Shown here: one piece after another, positions 44,101-56,300 of the stretch
Layout: every line of letters begins with the position of its first letter
Position numbering within the stretch: the first letter of the stretch is position 1
NCBI GenBank assembly: GCA_018350325.1
Contig: JAEVLN010000002.1
Location: 1,432,162 to 1,496,161, forward strand
Origin: Globodera rostochiensis
Taxonomy: Eukaryota > Nematoda > Chromadorea > Rhabditida > Heteroderidae
Direction of reading: 5' to 3'
Length of the DNA stretch: 64,000 nt
Position numbers and translations under genes: made by a program
The notes under the pieces: generated by a model
What the model was told of the DNA's origin: nothing
Databases searched by the model: none
What the model saw: the letters and a program-made list of their open reading frames with translations, nothing else

Positions 44101-46430
44101 GTTGAACTTTTTTATTTCTTTTTATATTTATTAATGATGACGAACTTTACAGTCGCTCCTGCAGAAACCAATAATTATTGAGAATATGTATGATTATTTG
44201 GGTTGCATAAAGACGACCGTTTGGGCGAATAAATAACATTCATGATGTTATAGATTGACAAATTGTATTTATGTGGAATAATTAAAATAATTATATAAAT
44301 TAAATGAACCAAGAAAATTGGTCTTTATTGTAGAGATAATAAACTTTTTAATTATAATAAGAGATGAAAAGTTTAAGAACATCAAAGAAAGATGCAAAAT
44401 ATTAAAAATTGAATTTCATTTTAAATTAAATAATATCATTATTATAATAAATCAGCAAGCATTTACAAATTTCAGTTACATAGTTGGACTGCAGCTTTTT
44501 AACAAACTAGCTGAGGAGCCTCTGGTTTCGTGTCACAGTGGCTTATTTATTTCAGGATTATATCTGATTTATTGATTATGTTTTCACCAGCAGATGGAAT
44601 ATCTTGTCTTTGCGTTTAATTGATTACACTTGCAAATTTTCATTCCGTTTATTTGTTGAATTTAATTAAAACTATTATAATAATATTTAAATTTCACAAA
44701 CCAAATAATATATTTTACACTTGTAAGTTTAATATCTCAAAATGTTGGTTGGAATTTTTGAAAAGTATTTTTGTTCATGTGAATATGCTAATTCTTCATA
44801 TTAATATAGATACAAAATTAAACAATTAAAAGGTTAAAAATACTTAGATAACAGGTATGTTTTGTCTATTCGTTATTAAAACGTTTGAATTTTTTAGTTA
44901 CAATTTATTTTTTATTGCTTTTTAATTTAATAAAAGTTTTCCAAAGTTGTTTTAAATCTTTATTTCATTGCCCGCAATTAGGAGAATGGGTTATGCCCAT
45001 GCCACGAATGCATGATAACGCTTTTTTATTATTGCAAGAATGATATAAATTTTTTGCAGGGTTAATTGTATCTCTTTTTTTTAATTGCAAGTTTTGTAGC
45101 GCTTTAATTAAAAATAAAATTCTTCAGTTTTTTCTATCCTGCTTACTGGTGTATTTTTGTGTTAATATGGCCCAATTTTGATCAATTTATTAAATTTTTA
45201 TGAGTGTGAATCTATTTTATTTTGCAAATTTTCTTCTTTCCTCCGCCGCACGGCGAAAGTTTATAAAAATTATTTTACAAATTCTACCTTTTATTTCACA
45301 ATGTTTTAAATATAATAAAAATTTTCGACGACCCCGCATAATATTTCCGACTCTTTACTTTTTATTTTATTTTTTTGTAGATAAGATTGCCCTATGCATT
45401 CATTATTTTTAATTTTTGATAGAGCTTGACTAGTTGTTTGGTTACAACCCGCCGTTGTTTATTTAAATTTTTTTTAATTCTTAGTTTTTATCATTTTATT
45501 TTGACTTTCTCATTAAATTAACATAATTTTGCCAATTCGTCTAAAAACCATAATAAATTTATTATTTTTATTATCCCTTATTATTATTAAGCAATATATT
45601 CTTTTATTTTTTTAAACTTAATTGTTTAAATATTTATTATTTTATTTAATTTATCCGCTTTGGTATAATGCACATTGGCTCATCGCCTTTTATTTTTTAA
45701 AACCAAAAATGGAAAAAAATAAATTTTTGTTAAATTTGTTGATTATTTTTTATTTTGATTAAACTTTTGTGTTTTTTGAATAAAGGAGTATATGTTAGTG
45801 TTAATTTAATTTATAATACATATAGAAATATTTACACAGGCTCATTAAGGTGCACATCAAAGACTAACTGGAGAAACTCGACAAACAGAGAGACTTAGGG
45901 CCCATTAAATTTTAGAAAGTATTTTCTTAATTAATTTACATGAGTAATGATGTTTTGAAAACTGAGCGTTGATAATGTCAATGGGTACCAATCAAACTTT
46001 ATAAAAAGTAAACTATGTAATAAAATAGAAAACTAAATAATAATAATATATTATTTAAAAAATCAAACAAAAAAAAGTCAAACTTTTGATTGCGGGTCCC
46101 CTCATAACTAGAGATCGGAATTTACAAGGCGCACGGCCAAGGGCTATACGGGCTAAAAACCCGTGTTGCCCGTGAACCCGTAAAACCCGTGTCAGGCAAA
46201 GACACGGGCCCGTACACGGGCAAGGGTTTTTTTTTTAAATTTTCCACGCTCAGATATTTAAAATTCGAAGTATTTTTTTTAATAAAACACTTAATAATTC
46301 TCAATTCTCAATTTTTGTTTGAGTTTTCTTTTATATGTTTTTAGTTGAAGCTAAGAATATATTTAAGATAGTACAATAGTATTGATTAATGCTTACCAAT
46401 TAAAATAATGCGTACATGCAATGCGAAAAT
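38152..46430. other. AT-rich gene desert, mostly T-biased on the + strand
   Basis: No credible gene. Small islands of higher GC: 38870-38935, 39090-39190, and 41765-41830, where a 74-codon frame (41751-41975, SRFRSRVSTGQGRRPKAKS) is the most protein-like but unsupported. 42400-44200 is A-biased. A sequence around 43140-43260 ('aaggattgaaact...gatatttttc...agatatcccg') recurs diverged at 51130-51280. 42830-42910 and 43950-44035 share 'ataaattcaattaaa'. 46110-46230 is a palindromic-word block of ACCCGTGTC/GACACGGGC type. Confidence 0.55.
46110..46235. repeat. Palindromic-word repeat (ACCCGTG / CACGGGC)
   Basis: Starts TAGAGATCGGAATTT and has inverted and direct copies of 'acccgtg' and 'acacgggc'. 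Same style as the GGTACC block at 35.4 kb but with a different word. Confidence 0.65.
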
Positions 46431-46441
46431 CAGGATTGGTT

Positions 46442-47370
46442 CATGAACGTGCTGGGTCGTTTCGTAAAAACTGCCACCATGGGCGTTTCGTAAATGCGCC
46501 ATTATGGGCGTTTCGTAAATTCGCCAGGGCGTTTCGTAAATCTGCCATTAAAGCGTTTCGTAAATCTGCCACTATGGGCGTTTCGTAAATTCGCCACTAT
46601 TATATATATAAATATATACACATTTTTATCGAACAAAAGGAATTAAAATTTTATTAACAAATATATAAAAATATAATTCAGAAATGATATAGTTAGTAAA
46701 TTTTCCATTATCCTTTTAGCCAGATGTCTATCCAAAGTACTTAGGCTAAGTTCAATACCAATTTTCGTCCAATTTTTCCAATAAATCTCCGCGTGTTTTT
46801 ATTTCTTTCTTAAAATACAGCTCAACCAAATTTTTTGCGCCTTGATTCGATGCTTACTAAAAATGTAATCGCCTTCATCGTCGAGAGCGAACAATAGGGG
46901 GGTGGTAGAAGCAAATAATAGGTAAATATTTTTCGGCGGCGCTTTCGAATTATTTGCCGTTATATTGTTGAAGAAAATAATAGGTGAATAAATTATTGTG
47001 AGGCGCTTTCAATTTATTTGTCTGATCTGACGTTTAAAAATTATTTTGATCGATAAAAAATGTGTATGCACTTAATATATACATGTATTATTAATATATA
47101 GTGGCAGATTTGTCTGATCTGACGTTTAAAAATTATTTTGATCGATAAAAAATGTGTATGCACTTAATATATACATGTATATTATATTAATATAATAGTG
47201 GCAGATTTACGAAACACCCTGGCGAATTTACGAAACGCCCATAGTGGCAGATTTACGAAACGCCCATAATGGCAGATTTACGAAACGACCTGGCGAATTT
47301 ACGAAACGCCCTGGCGAATTTACGAAACGCCCATGGTGGCAGTTTTTACGAAACGACCTAGCACCGTCAT
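46442..47370. mobile_element. Tandem-word inverted-end element, 929 bp, word GGCGTTTCGTAAAT
   Basis: Left cluster 46457-46600: six copies of '(G)GGCGTTTCGTAAAT' separated by '(T/C)GCCA' spacers. Right cluster 47200-47360: the inverse ATTTACGAAACGCCC seven or so times. Extreme ends match (CATGAACGTGCTGGGTCG against inverted ATGACGGTGCTAGGTCG). Flanks GGATTGGTT (46433-46441) and GAATTGGTT (47371-47379) match at 8 of 9. The interior is non-coding and has a direct duplication of about 90 bp (47018-47105 and 47110-47200, each with 'tgtctgatctgacgtttaaa'). Confidence 0.85.
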
Positions 47371-47379
47371 GAATTGGTT

Positions 47380-50300
47380 TATTATTTTACTTTAATATTT
47401 AATTTAATAATTAGTTTTGTTTATTTCATGGGTTTACTTTATTAAAATACAGTTTTTAAGTCGACATTCTAATTAAAATGAAAGATTTTTGTGTAAATTT
47501 TGACCGGTTGCATTTCATTCATTGTTTTCCTGCTCGGGAACTGCGCATCATGCCATTACAAAAATATCATTCTATAAATTTATGTTATTATGTATTGGTC
47601 AACTTTATGTATTGGATAGTTTAATATGTAAATAATTTTGTTTTAATATTACTAAATGCATAATATTAAATAATTGAATTTAATTCACAATTTTCATAAT
47701 TTGCCTGCTATGTTTATAAAGTTCGTGGGTTTTTATTTTCTGGTTTAATTTACCTTCATTTTTTGCTTTAAAAAATATGAAATTTTTATTATTCTTTCAT
47801 TTTTATTGTTTTATGATGCCGTTAATAATATTTATCGCATCTCAGCTCCATTAAAGTTCAAAATGAATATCGAAATTAATTAACAATATTTAAAAATTTT
47901 TAGGCGCTGATTAATTTTTTGTATTAGGTTAAGGCTTCAGCCACTTTTTTCAGTTCATTTTTTTGTGGAATAGTTTAAAAATCAACATTAAACAAATTTG
48001 CACTTATTTTCTATGTCTTATTTTATTATTTTGAAATTTTATTTTGAAATTTGGCTCCTTTGAATAGTTACTGTTATTTATTGTTAATTTTAGTTTACGC
48101 TTCAATTATTCTTATTTAATAATGCTTTCAACAATTTTTGTTAAACTTTCGCAAATTAATTTTATTGTGAATTTTGTATACAAAAAGCTCACGATCGGTC
48201 GGTGCCCATATGTCAAAAAATACATCTACGATGCTTTGCAATCCAGTCGTATGAAACTTATTCGTTATAAATTATTAAAGAATTTTTATTAATGTCACAA
48301 AAACTTCTATGCTTGGCATATCAGTCGTATGAAACTTATTCTTCATGTCCCCCGTCTCGCTCAGGCTTAAAAATTTAATTGTTGAAAAACAATTGTCTCA
48401 CTTACCGCTTGGTATACAGGATACAAATTGTCCGGATAATAGGGTCGTCTTTAAATTTTTTTTTGTAAATTGCTCAAGTTTGGTTTTTTAATATTGTAAA
48501 GATTTGTATTTAATTATTTACAAATTTAATTGGTTTATAATAAGTTTGTATTAAATGCTGTCTCATCGTTTATCTGTGTCACTCTCTGCTCATACAATTA
48601 TACTATAGTTTTTTTAATGATTATAATAATATCTATTTTAATAAACGATTTTATATATTTGTACAACTCAAAATGTTAACCCCTTCAAGTGATGCCCATT
48701 TTTTATAATAAATTTGAATATTTTATTTCTTTATTTTTAAGTTAATAATTTGTTTGACTTTGTTAGAGTAATATACATTTTTTTTTAGTTTTGGCTTATT
48801 AAATTAGGTTTAATTATAATAAATTGTATTGTTATGGCGTAATTGGTAAAGTGTCAACGCGCTTGGAGGCAATTTAGATCAGCAATTAATTCCTTATATT
48901 TACTTATATCGAATTAGAATTAAAATCAAATTTATTGATAACCGATACGTTACATAATTTATTCATTTGGTAATAAACTGACAACATTATTATTCCGTAA
49001 TTAAATATTATATAACGTTATTAATTAACTAAAACCCAATCTGGCTTGTTTTTATGCGCAAAAAACGTTTTGACACAAAAATATTATAAATTGAAAATGC
49101 CTCCAAAATTAAATAATTATTAATTAAAATAGAGTAAGGATACATTTAATTTATTGTATTCAAACTAAAAAAAAATTATTGAAATTGTATTTAATATACT
49201 TAAATATTTTTCAATTATTGAAAGATAAAAGGAAAACAAATCAGCAATACCTACCAATTCAATAAAAACATTTAAATTTTGAGCTCATCCCGGTCGCTAC
49301 TCAGGCCAAAAGCAAAAAATTATTTGTTTAATTCAAAAACAAAAATAAACATAACTAACCGTTAAAATATACATTTTATTCAAAAAAAAAATAGAACAAT
49401 TAACAACAAAAAATATTTAATATATAAAGCTTAAATCAATAACATTTGTCAAAAAATTATCTTGTCAATCAAACTTTCATATTAACCAACAAATATAAGT
49501 TACAATTTCATAAAAATGAACCACTAAACATTTACATTCTAAATGAGACAAATTTACAACCATATATTTTTCTAAATAATATACCCATTAAGACTTACAA
49601 TCAAAATCTTAAAGAATATTATCATTTAATTAGCATATGGTAGCAACGAGACATCGTGGACCACCAGAAACCTATTAAGATGAGATTTATGAACATATCT
49701 AAAAAACGAAAATATTATTTATAAAATCAAAGCTAAACATTATAAAAATTATCTTATCTTGGGTTAAAACATTGTTGATATTAATGCAAAATTAAATATT
49801 ACTCATTTAAAAAACCATATTTTGCTTACTGTGCGGGCGCGAACCTTGCGAAATGCAAGTTTAACTAATTGCAAATTGTAACAAAGAATAATTACCAAAA
49901 AATAATTTATGCAATTATAAATAATTAAAGTTAGTTTGCGAATAAACAAAAAAAATAAATTACACAAACTGACACGGTTTTACAATCCTAAAAAATATAT
50001 AAATAAATAATAAAAAATCTAAATACTAAATAAACTACATATTAAGACTGCAATCCAAAATTGTAAACAATTACTAATAAAAGGGACGGCTCGAGAGCAG
50101 CGTCATGCCCCTAGAAATAGATGGATTGGTAGGCCCATTTTTGTTTAAAATTTAAAACCATTGCAATTTTCAGATTGGAATGGACGCCATTGGTGACAAT
50201 CTTGTGGTAGATCTTCAGGACACTTCCGAATTTAAAGTTTTTAAACTATTAAAAAAAAATTATCAAACACAAACAACATGTATATTTTACGCACAATCAA

Positions 50301-53300
50301 GTCAAATAAAAATAATCGAGTACATTATTGTAGCAATAAAATAAAATTTAAGTTTAATAATTATTTTTATTTTAAAGGATAGATGACAAATAAGGATCCA
50401 TAACACTCGGCCTTGATCAGTGCCATCGTCAAAACGACAGCGCAAAGCAGCTAAATAACTTATTTAAAAAAATGGAGTAATCAACAACAAAAAATCATCT
50501 CCATTATGAAGTTGGTGAAACGAAAACGTAAACATCTCGTGAGTTTTAAGGAAGTGGATTATATTATTGACACCTGGATTATTCATAAAGCAAATATAAT
50601 GAAGTAACAACTTTTTTGATTGATGAACAAATAATAGAGTTATTAAAAAATAATAATAAAATATGTTGAGCAAACTTTAATATTAATAAGTTAAAATGAA
50701 ATCAATTGAACAATTAAATTTTTATACGTAAACCAATTCTATATTAAAATGTACTGCAAAAAAAATAAAATTATATAAACAATAAAACAACTGTCGTAAA
50801 ATTGGAAAATCATAAATTAAGAGACAACTTAAATTATAAAAAACATTCTATAATATTTTAAAAGTCATAGTTGTATTAATACAATATTTACAGGCTAACA
50901 TTTTTAAATATGAGATTCTATGTGAGCATAAAAAGCATAAGTTTAAAAAAAGTTTGCAGACAATAATAAGCCTTAACCAAAGAGCTGTTTTATCAAGCCC
51001 TAAATTTTATTTAAAAAAACAAGATTGAATTAAAAAACACTTTGCCGCAAGCGATTCTTCTATGGCCAAAGAAAGTCAGCTTATGAATATTTCTCGAATA
51101 TGAAAAAATAATATAATTCTCGCAATGAGTTTGTCAATTTTGGTAACCTTAGCCGCAAGGATTGAAACTGACTTAATATGATATTTTTCTAATTATATAT
51201 ATAAACCACAGCAAAAATGAGTTAGAGAAAAATTTCCAAATTCTTTAGATATCCCGACTTGAAATTCACAAATACTTAAATTTATTAAATTTAAACCCAA
51301 TAAAATTACGTATATGTTAATCAGATATAAATAAAAAGTTGGAAAACAAAATAAAAATCATTTATATGCATTTAAAAATATTTTTTAAATAATTAAGACT
51401 GTTAGGATATATATGACTTTTTCTGAAGCTGCATCAGCAGCTAGCAAAACATCAGGAAGCCCGAGAATTTAACGCTGATGTCGCCGATGCCGGCAAAACT
51501 GAATTTAATATTTGTCCTGTATTAGACATTTAAAAAAACTATCAATAATCCAGATCCGAAACGAAAAATAAAAACGCACAAAATGAGATACATAAATTTT
51601 AATGAATAAAAAAAATTGAGGCAAACTTTAAAATGAAATGTCCTAATTTAATCTCACAAATACATCTTGGCAATAAATTTTTTTGTTTGAAATAATTTAA
51701 AATATTTTTTATTAGTTTGAATTTTTCGATGCTAGTTTGGATTAATAATAGTTTCTATTTAAATATTATAATAAACAATAGTATTTCCTAAACACGTTTT
51801 TCGCACGCACACTTTCTCTGCATTATTTGAATTTAAGAAAAAAACATATGATGATTAAAATATTTGAAATTATTATCAATATTTGAAAGCATATTTTTTA
51901 GCTTTGAAACTAGGCTAATTAATTATGGTTTTTTTATTACTTTATGGTACAATCCATGTGTCAGGGGCCCTCATAGTCAGGATTATGCGCCGGTGATTGA
52001 AAAAATTGACTTCGATCTGGTTCGATCGGAACTCATCCGCGAATTGGCTGTTTAGATTTTAATTTATGTTTTAGTTTAATTTAGACATACGTTTTTTGAT
52101 TTAAAATAGTTATTTATTCGCCGCGCAGCCGTGCTTCGCCCGAGTTGATGATGATGGAAAAGGGACTTTATGATGCTCTATTTGAGATTCTCGCTCCTGC
52201 GCAAACTGCTAATTGCTGATGTTCAGTCCGTTTTTCTAGTAAAGAAGGATCAACGATATAATTTTTAATTTTCTTTTAAAATAGAAATATAGTATAGTTT
52301 GTCTAGGATATTAAATAGTTTTTATAGATATATGTATAAATTTCATAGATTATTAAAATATTTATATAATTAAAATATTTTATAGCAATTTCAATATTTT
52401 AAAATTATTCATTGACTATTTGTTAATAATCTTTTAAGTTGATATAAATTAAAAAGGTTATTTGATATTAAAAGCCTAATTAAGCGAGCTTTCAACAAAA
52501 AATCCACCAATTATACTTTTAAAATTATATTGAATGATATCTAAATTACAAATACATAAAAGCTTATTCATAATGATTTAAAACTAGCACCGTATAACAA
52601 AATTTCAAGCAAGCACAAAAATTTAAAAACTTTCTTAAAAAATAAAATTCAAAAACATCAAAACAATGCTTTTAACTAAATATAAATGATTCAACCTGTG
52701 CTAACACATAAGAAATAATAAATAATGATGGTATAGCCCATGTATCATTTTATAAAGATATAAATTAAAAACTGAAATTTATTTGAGACGGTATATAAAT
52801 AAAATAAATAATTAATTTGCAAATTAAATAAAAGGATCTGTCAGTATTAACTTCGGTAATCTTAATATTTGTATTGATGATTCTTTTCAACTTTTTTTCA
52901 AAAAATCACATTTTTCATAAATAAATAAGTTGTACGCTTACTAAGCCCCAATCGATTTGAACCCAAATCAAAATGATAATATTTTTGAAGTTGATGTCGC
53001 AACGGCCTGTAAAAATGCCTTATAAAACAAAATGAAATAAAATGCGAAACAATGAATAATGAGAAAAATGAAAAATAAAATGAACAGTAAAATATACAAC
53101 GCTTTTTGAATTATTGAATGTTTATTTCCATTATCAATAAAAAAGTAATCTAAAAAGACCAATCAAAAATGACCTATATAAATTAAAATTAAAAAGTCAA
53201 AAGATTGATTGAACAAATAAAAATTAATTTACGCCCAAAAAGCTTCAACTGCTATATATTTTTCATTCAAAAAAATTTAAAAATTTTATTTCAAAATAAA

Positions 53301-56300
53301 AAATTTTTACAAAAATTTATGCGTGAAGGTCCGAAAAAAGGGTTAGCATCATCTTTAAAAGAGAATTAATGGATTTTGGAATGGAAGGATGTAGCCAAAG
53401 TAATACAAAAATTAATATGAATTTTGAACTGGATATAAACCCAAAAATAAATTCATCGTAAAAAATCATTATAGAAAAAATGAAGGAATATTTTAACAAT
53501 TAAAAGAATGCCTAAAAAACTAATATTCTAAGAAAAAAAATTATAAAATATTTAAACCAAAATAAATGAATATTTTTATGACTATAATTTGAAAAAATTT
53601 TAAAGAAAATAATATAAAAGTTGTTGTGTTTGGCCGCGACATTGAGATTTCGCGACAGTACATGCTTGAACAAGCACAATGAAAAGCTTTTCGAAGTTTA
53701 ATTTGTGGTAAATTCTGTGTGCAAATTACGAATGTAATCATCAAATCACTTATATATAAATAAACTGAAAAATATAAAGTTTAATATATTTAATTAAAAA
53801 TGCTGATTGATGTTCATATTCTTGAAGTCGGTATTTCAATGATATACGACTAATCGCCACACAAAAAATCTTATAAAACACCAAAAAAATATTCTAAGTT
53901 AAGACAAACATGAATTATATATTTGCAGCCGCCGGCAGCCATTCGACACATTAAACTATTAATCAATTAAATATTTGAATGTTTATTAAATAATCAATAT
54001 TTATTTGAATCAATCTTTTCGACTTTTTTTCAATAAATTTCTTATGAAAAATGCAACAAAATTCCAATTTTTTTTATTCAAAGCTCAATTTTTTTTGTTG
54101 CCCAAAAATGCACTTCATAAAATCTTACTATTAAGTTCGAAGTCTTCAAACATTTTTGATATAGGGAAAAAACTATTCAAAAACTCTTTTATTTTTCAAA
54201 AAATGGGTTTTTATAATTTAGAAAATAAAATCTTAAAACCCGACATTTATTCATCTTTTCGAAGGTTAGATGGTTTTTTTCAATTAAAGTTTATTAATAA
54301 GTATAAATATATTTCTCAAACAAATACAAATCAGTTTTTGTAAATTTCTCTTTCCGCGATTTTTTTTTTAAAATTGTTTTATAATTATCATTTGTAGTTA
54401 ATATCTACCGTGTAAATTTTTTGTAATGTTCATATTATTTTAAATATTGATTGTTTTTGAAATTTTATCCAGCCATCTGAGTCACGCTCTTTTAAAAGAT
54501 AGGATAAGATTTTTAATATTGGGTTTTTTAATTAAAATTAATAAATTATTTAGCAAACGTTTAACACTCTATCATCGAAATTCGTCTTTGTGGCATTATG
54601 TTTCGGGCATGATTTATGTAAAGCCATATGTACAATGTCTAATATATATAAAATTAATAACTTTTTAAGTGTACATTAATTACTTTTATTCTAATTTTTA
54701 TCGGTATTAATATTATATATTTCTTTTTAATTTTATTTAAATAAGGGTTCAATTGTTCTTTTAAATTTTGATAGGGGTTTCAAATATTATTTTTATATTA
54801 ATAATCATTTTTATTGAAAGAAATAAAGATCTTTCGCTTTTTTATTAGAGTGTTTGATGATATGTAATATTTTTGATAGGTTTTATTAAAATAGCTAAAG
54901 AGTATCATATTCAGTTTAAAAAATTATAAATATTATTAGTAGTTTGTATTAATGTAAATTTCTAATTTTTTACTTAATATTTTAAAATTTCATATTGTTG
55001 GCATGTTTTGACATTTTATTTAAGAAATATTTTTTATTAGGTGGTTTTAAAGATCATTTTTAGATAAAATTTAAAAATATACCATAAAATTCAAAAATTT
55101 GGATTTACTGATTTAAATATTTAAACATTATTCATTGTGCCTTGAACACCGGGATTTCCAAACCAGCTTGCGAGAGCGAATTATATACCACTAAATGACC
55201 GTACTTGACTAACGCATCTCTAACAATAATTAACAAATAAAAATTCAAAAAAAAATACTATAAATATTTTAAATATAAAGAAATTAAATAAAAACACTTT
55301 CAAAGTGCCTTTTATATGAAATTAACATTATATGAAATTAACAATAAAATAAATTCATACGCCTGATGATGTCATTATGTAATTTATTTTTCTTTTGAAT
55401 AAAAGATAAATTTGTTCGATCGTATTTCTTACTTTAAAGGTTTCAAAACAACGCCTTTAAAATTTTCTTAGAATAAATTATTAATGTAAAAATTATCGAT
55501 CCAAGTTGTAATCAAAAAAATGTTAAAAGACGCGGCGGCGTTAATTGTCTTTGCCAAAGAAAAAAATCATACCGTTCTGGTTCGAGAAAGCGTGGGACCA
55601 TGCGAATTCACATTAAAAATATGTAATAATTTTATTAAAATTTACCCTATGAATATTAATAAATAAAACATTTGCCTTTAATAATAAAATTCAAAACTAG
55701 AAAAACCAAATTAAAATTTAAAAATTTCAACTAAAAGAAACTGAATTGTATGAAAGTGAAATCAAAAGAGAAAATTATTCCCATGTATAAAAAAACCAAA
55801 TAATTTAATGACGACGCATTACTTGGATGTTAGATTTATAGTAGCCAACTATAACTATTGGTCCAAGAACTTTAAAATATAATAAATTTTTTTACAAAAA
55901 CCGTTACCATATATTTAAATTTAAATTCATAAAAAATATAAATTAGAAATAAGACCTCCTATGCTCCCAACGTTCCGAGCATGAATGTTTGTTTAATGCT
56001 TGCATATTTACTTTTAATTTATTCTGCGTTTTTTAGATGGGCATTAGGGTTGCAAAGTACCGGTTAAAATCCGGTACCCCCGATTTTCGGTTTCAAATAT
56101 TTGTAATTTTAAAGGAGAAATCATGATTTGGCATTATGTGAATTTTTATGTTTGCAATTTTTGGATGAATTTTTTAAACAAAAATTGCTTAAAGTTTCTC
56201 CAAAATATACACTACCTAACAAAATCCACGGCTAATACGGCTCCGGTATAGGGGAAAACACAAAATTTGACCCCAAAAATTGGGTTTGGAGAAAATTTTT

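Noticed and set aside
48832..48870. tRNA gene candidate (ttatggcgtaattggtaaagtg)
   Set aside because: Only a D-arm-like part is present; no T-arm or acceptor pairing follows.
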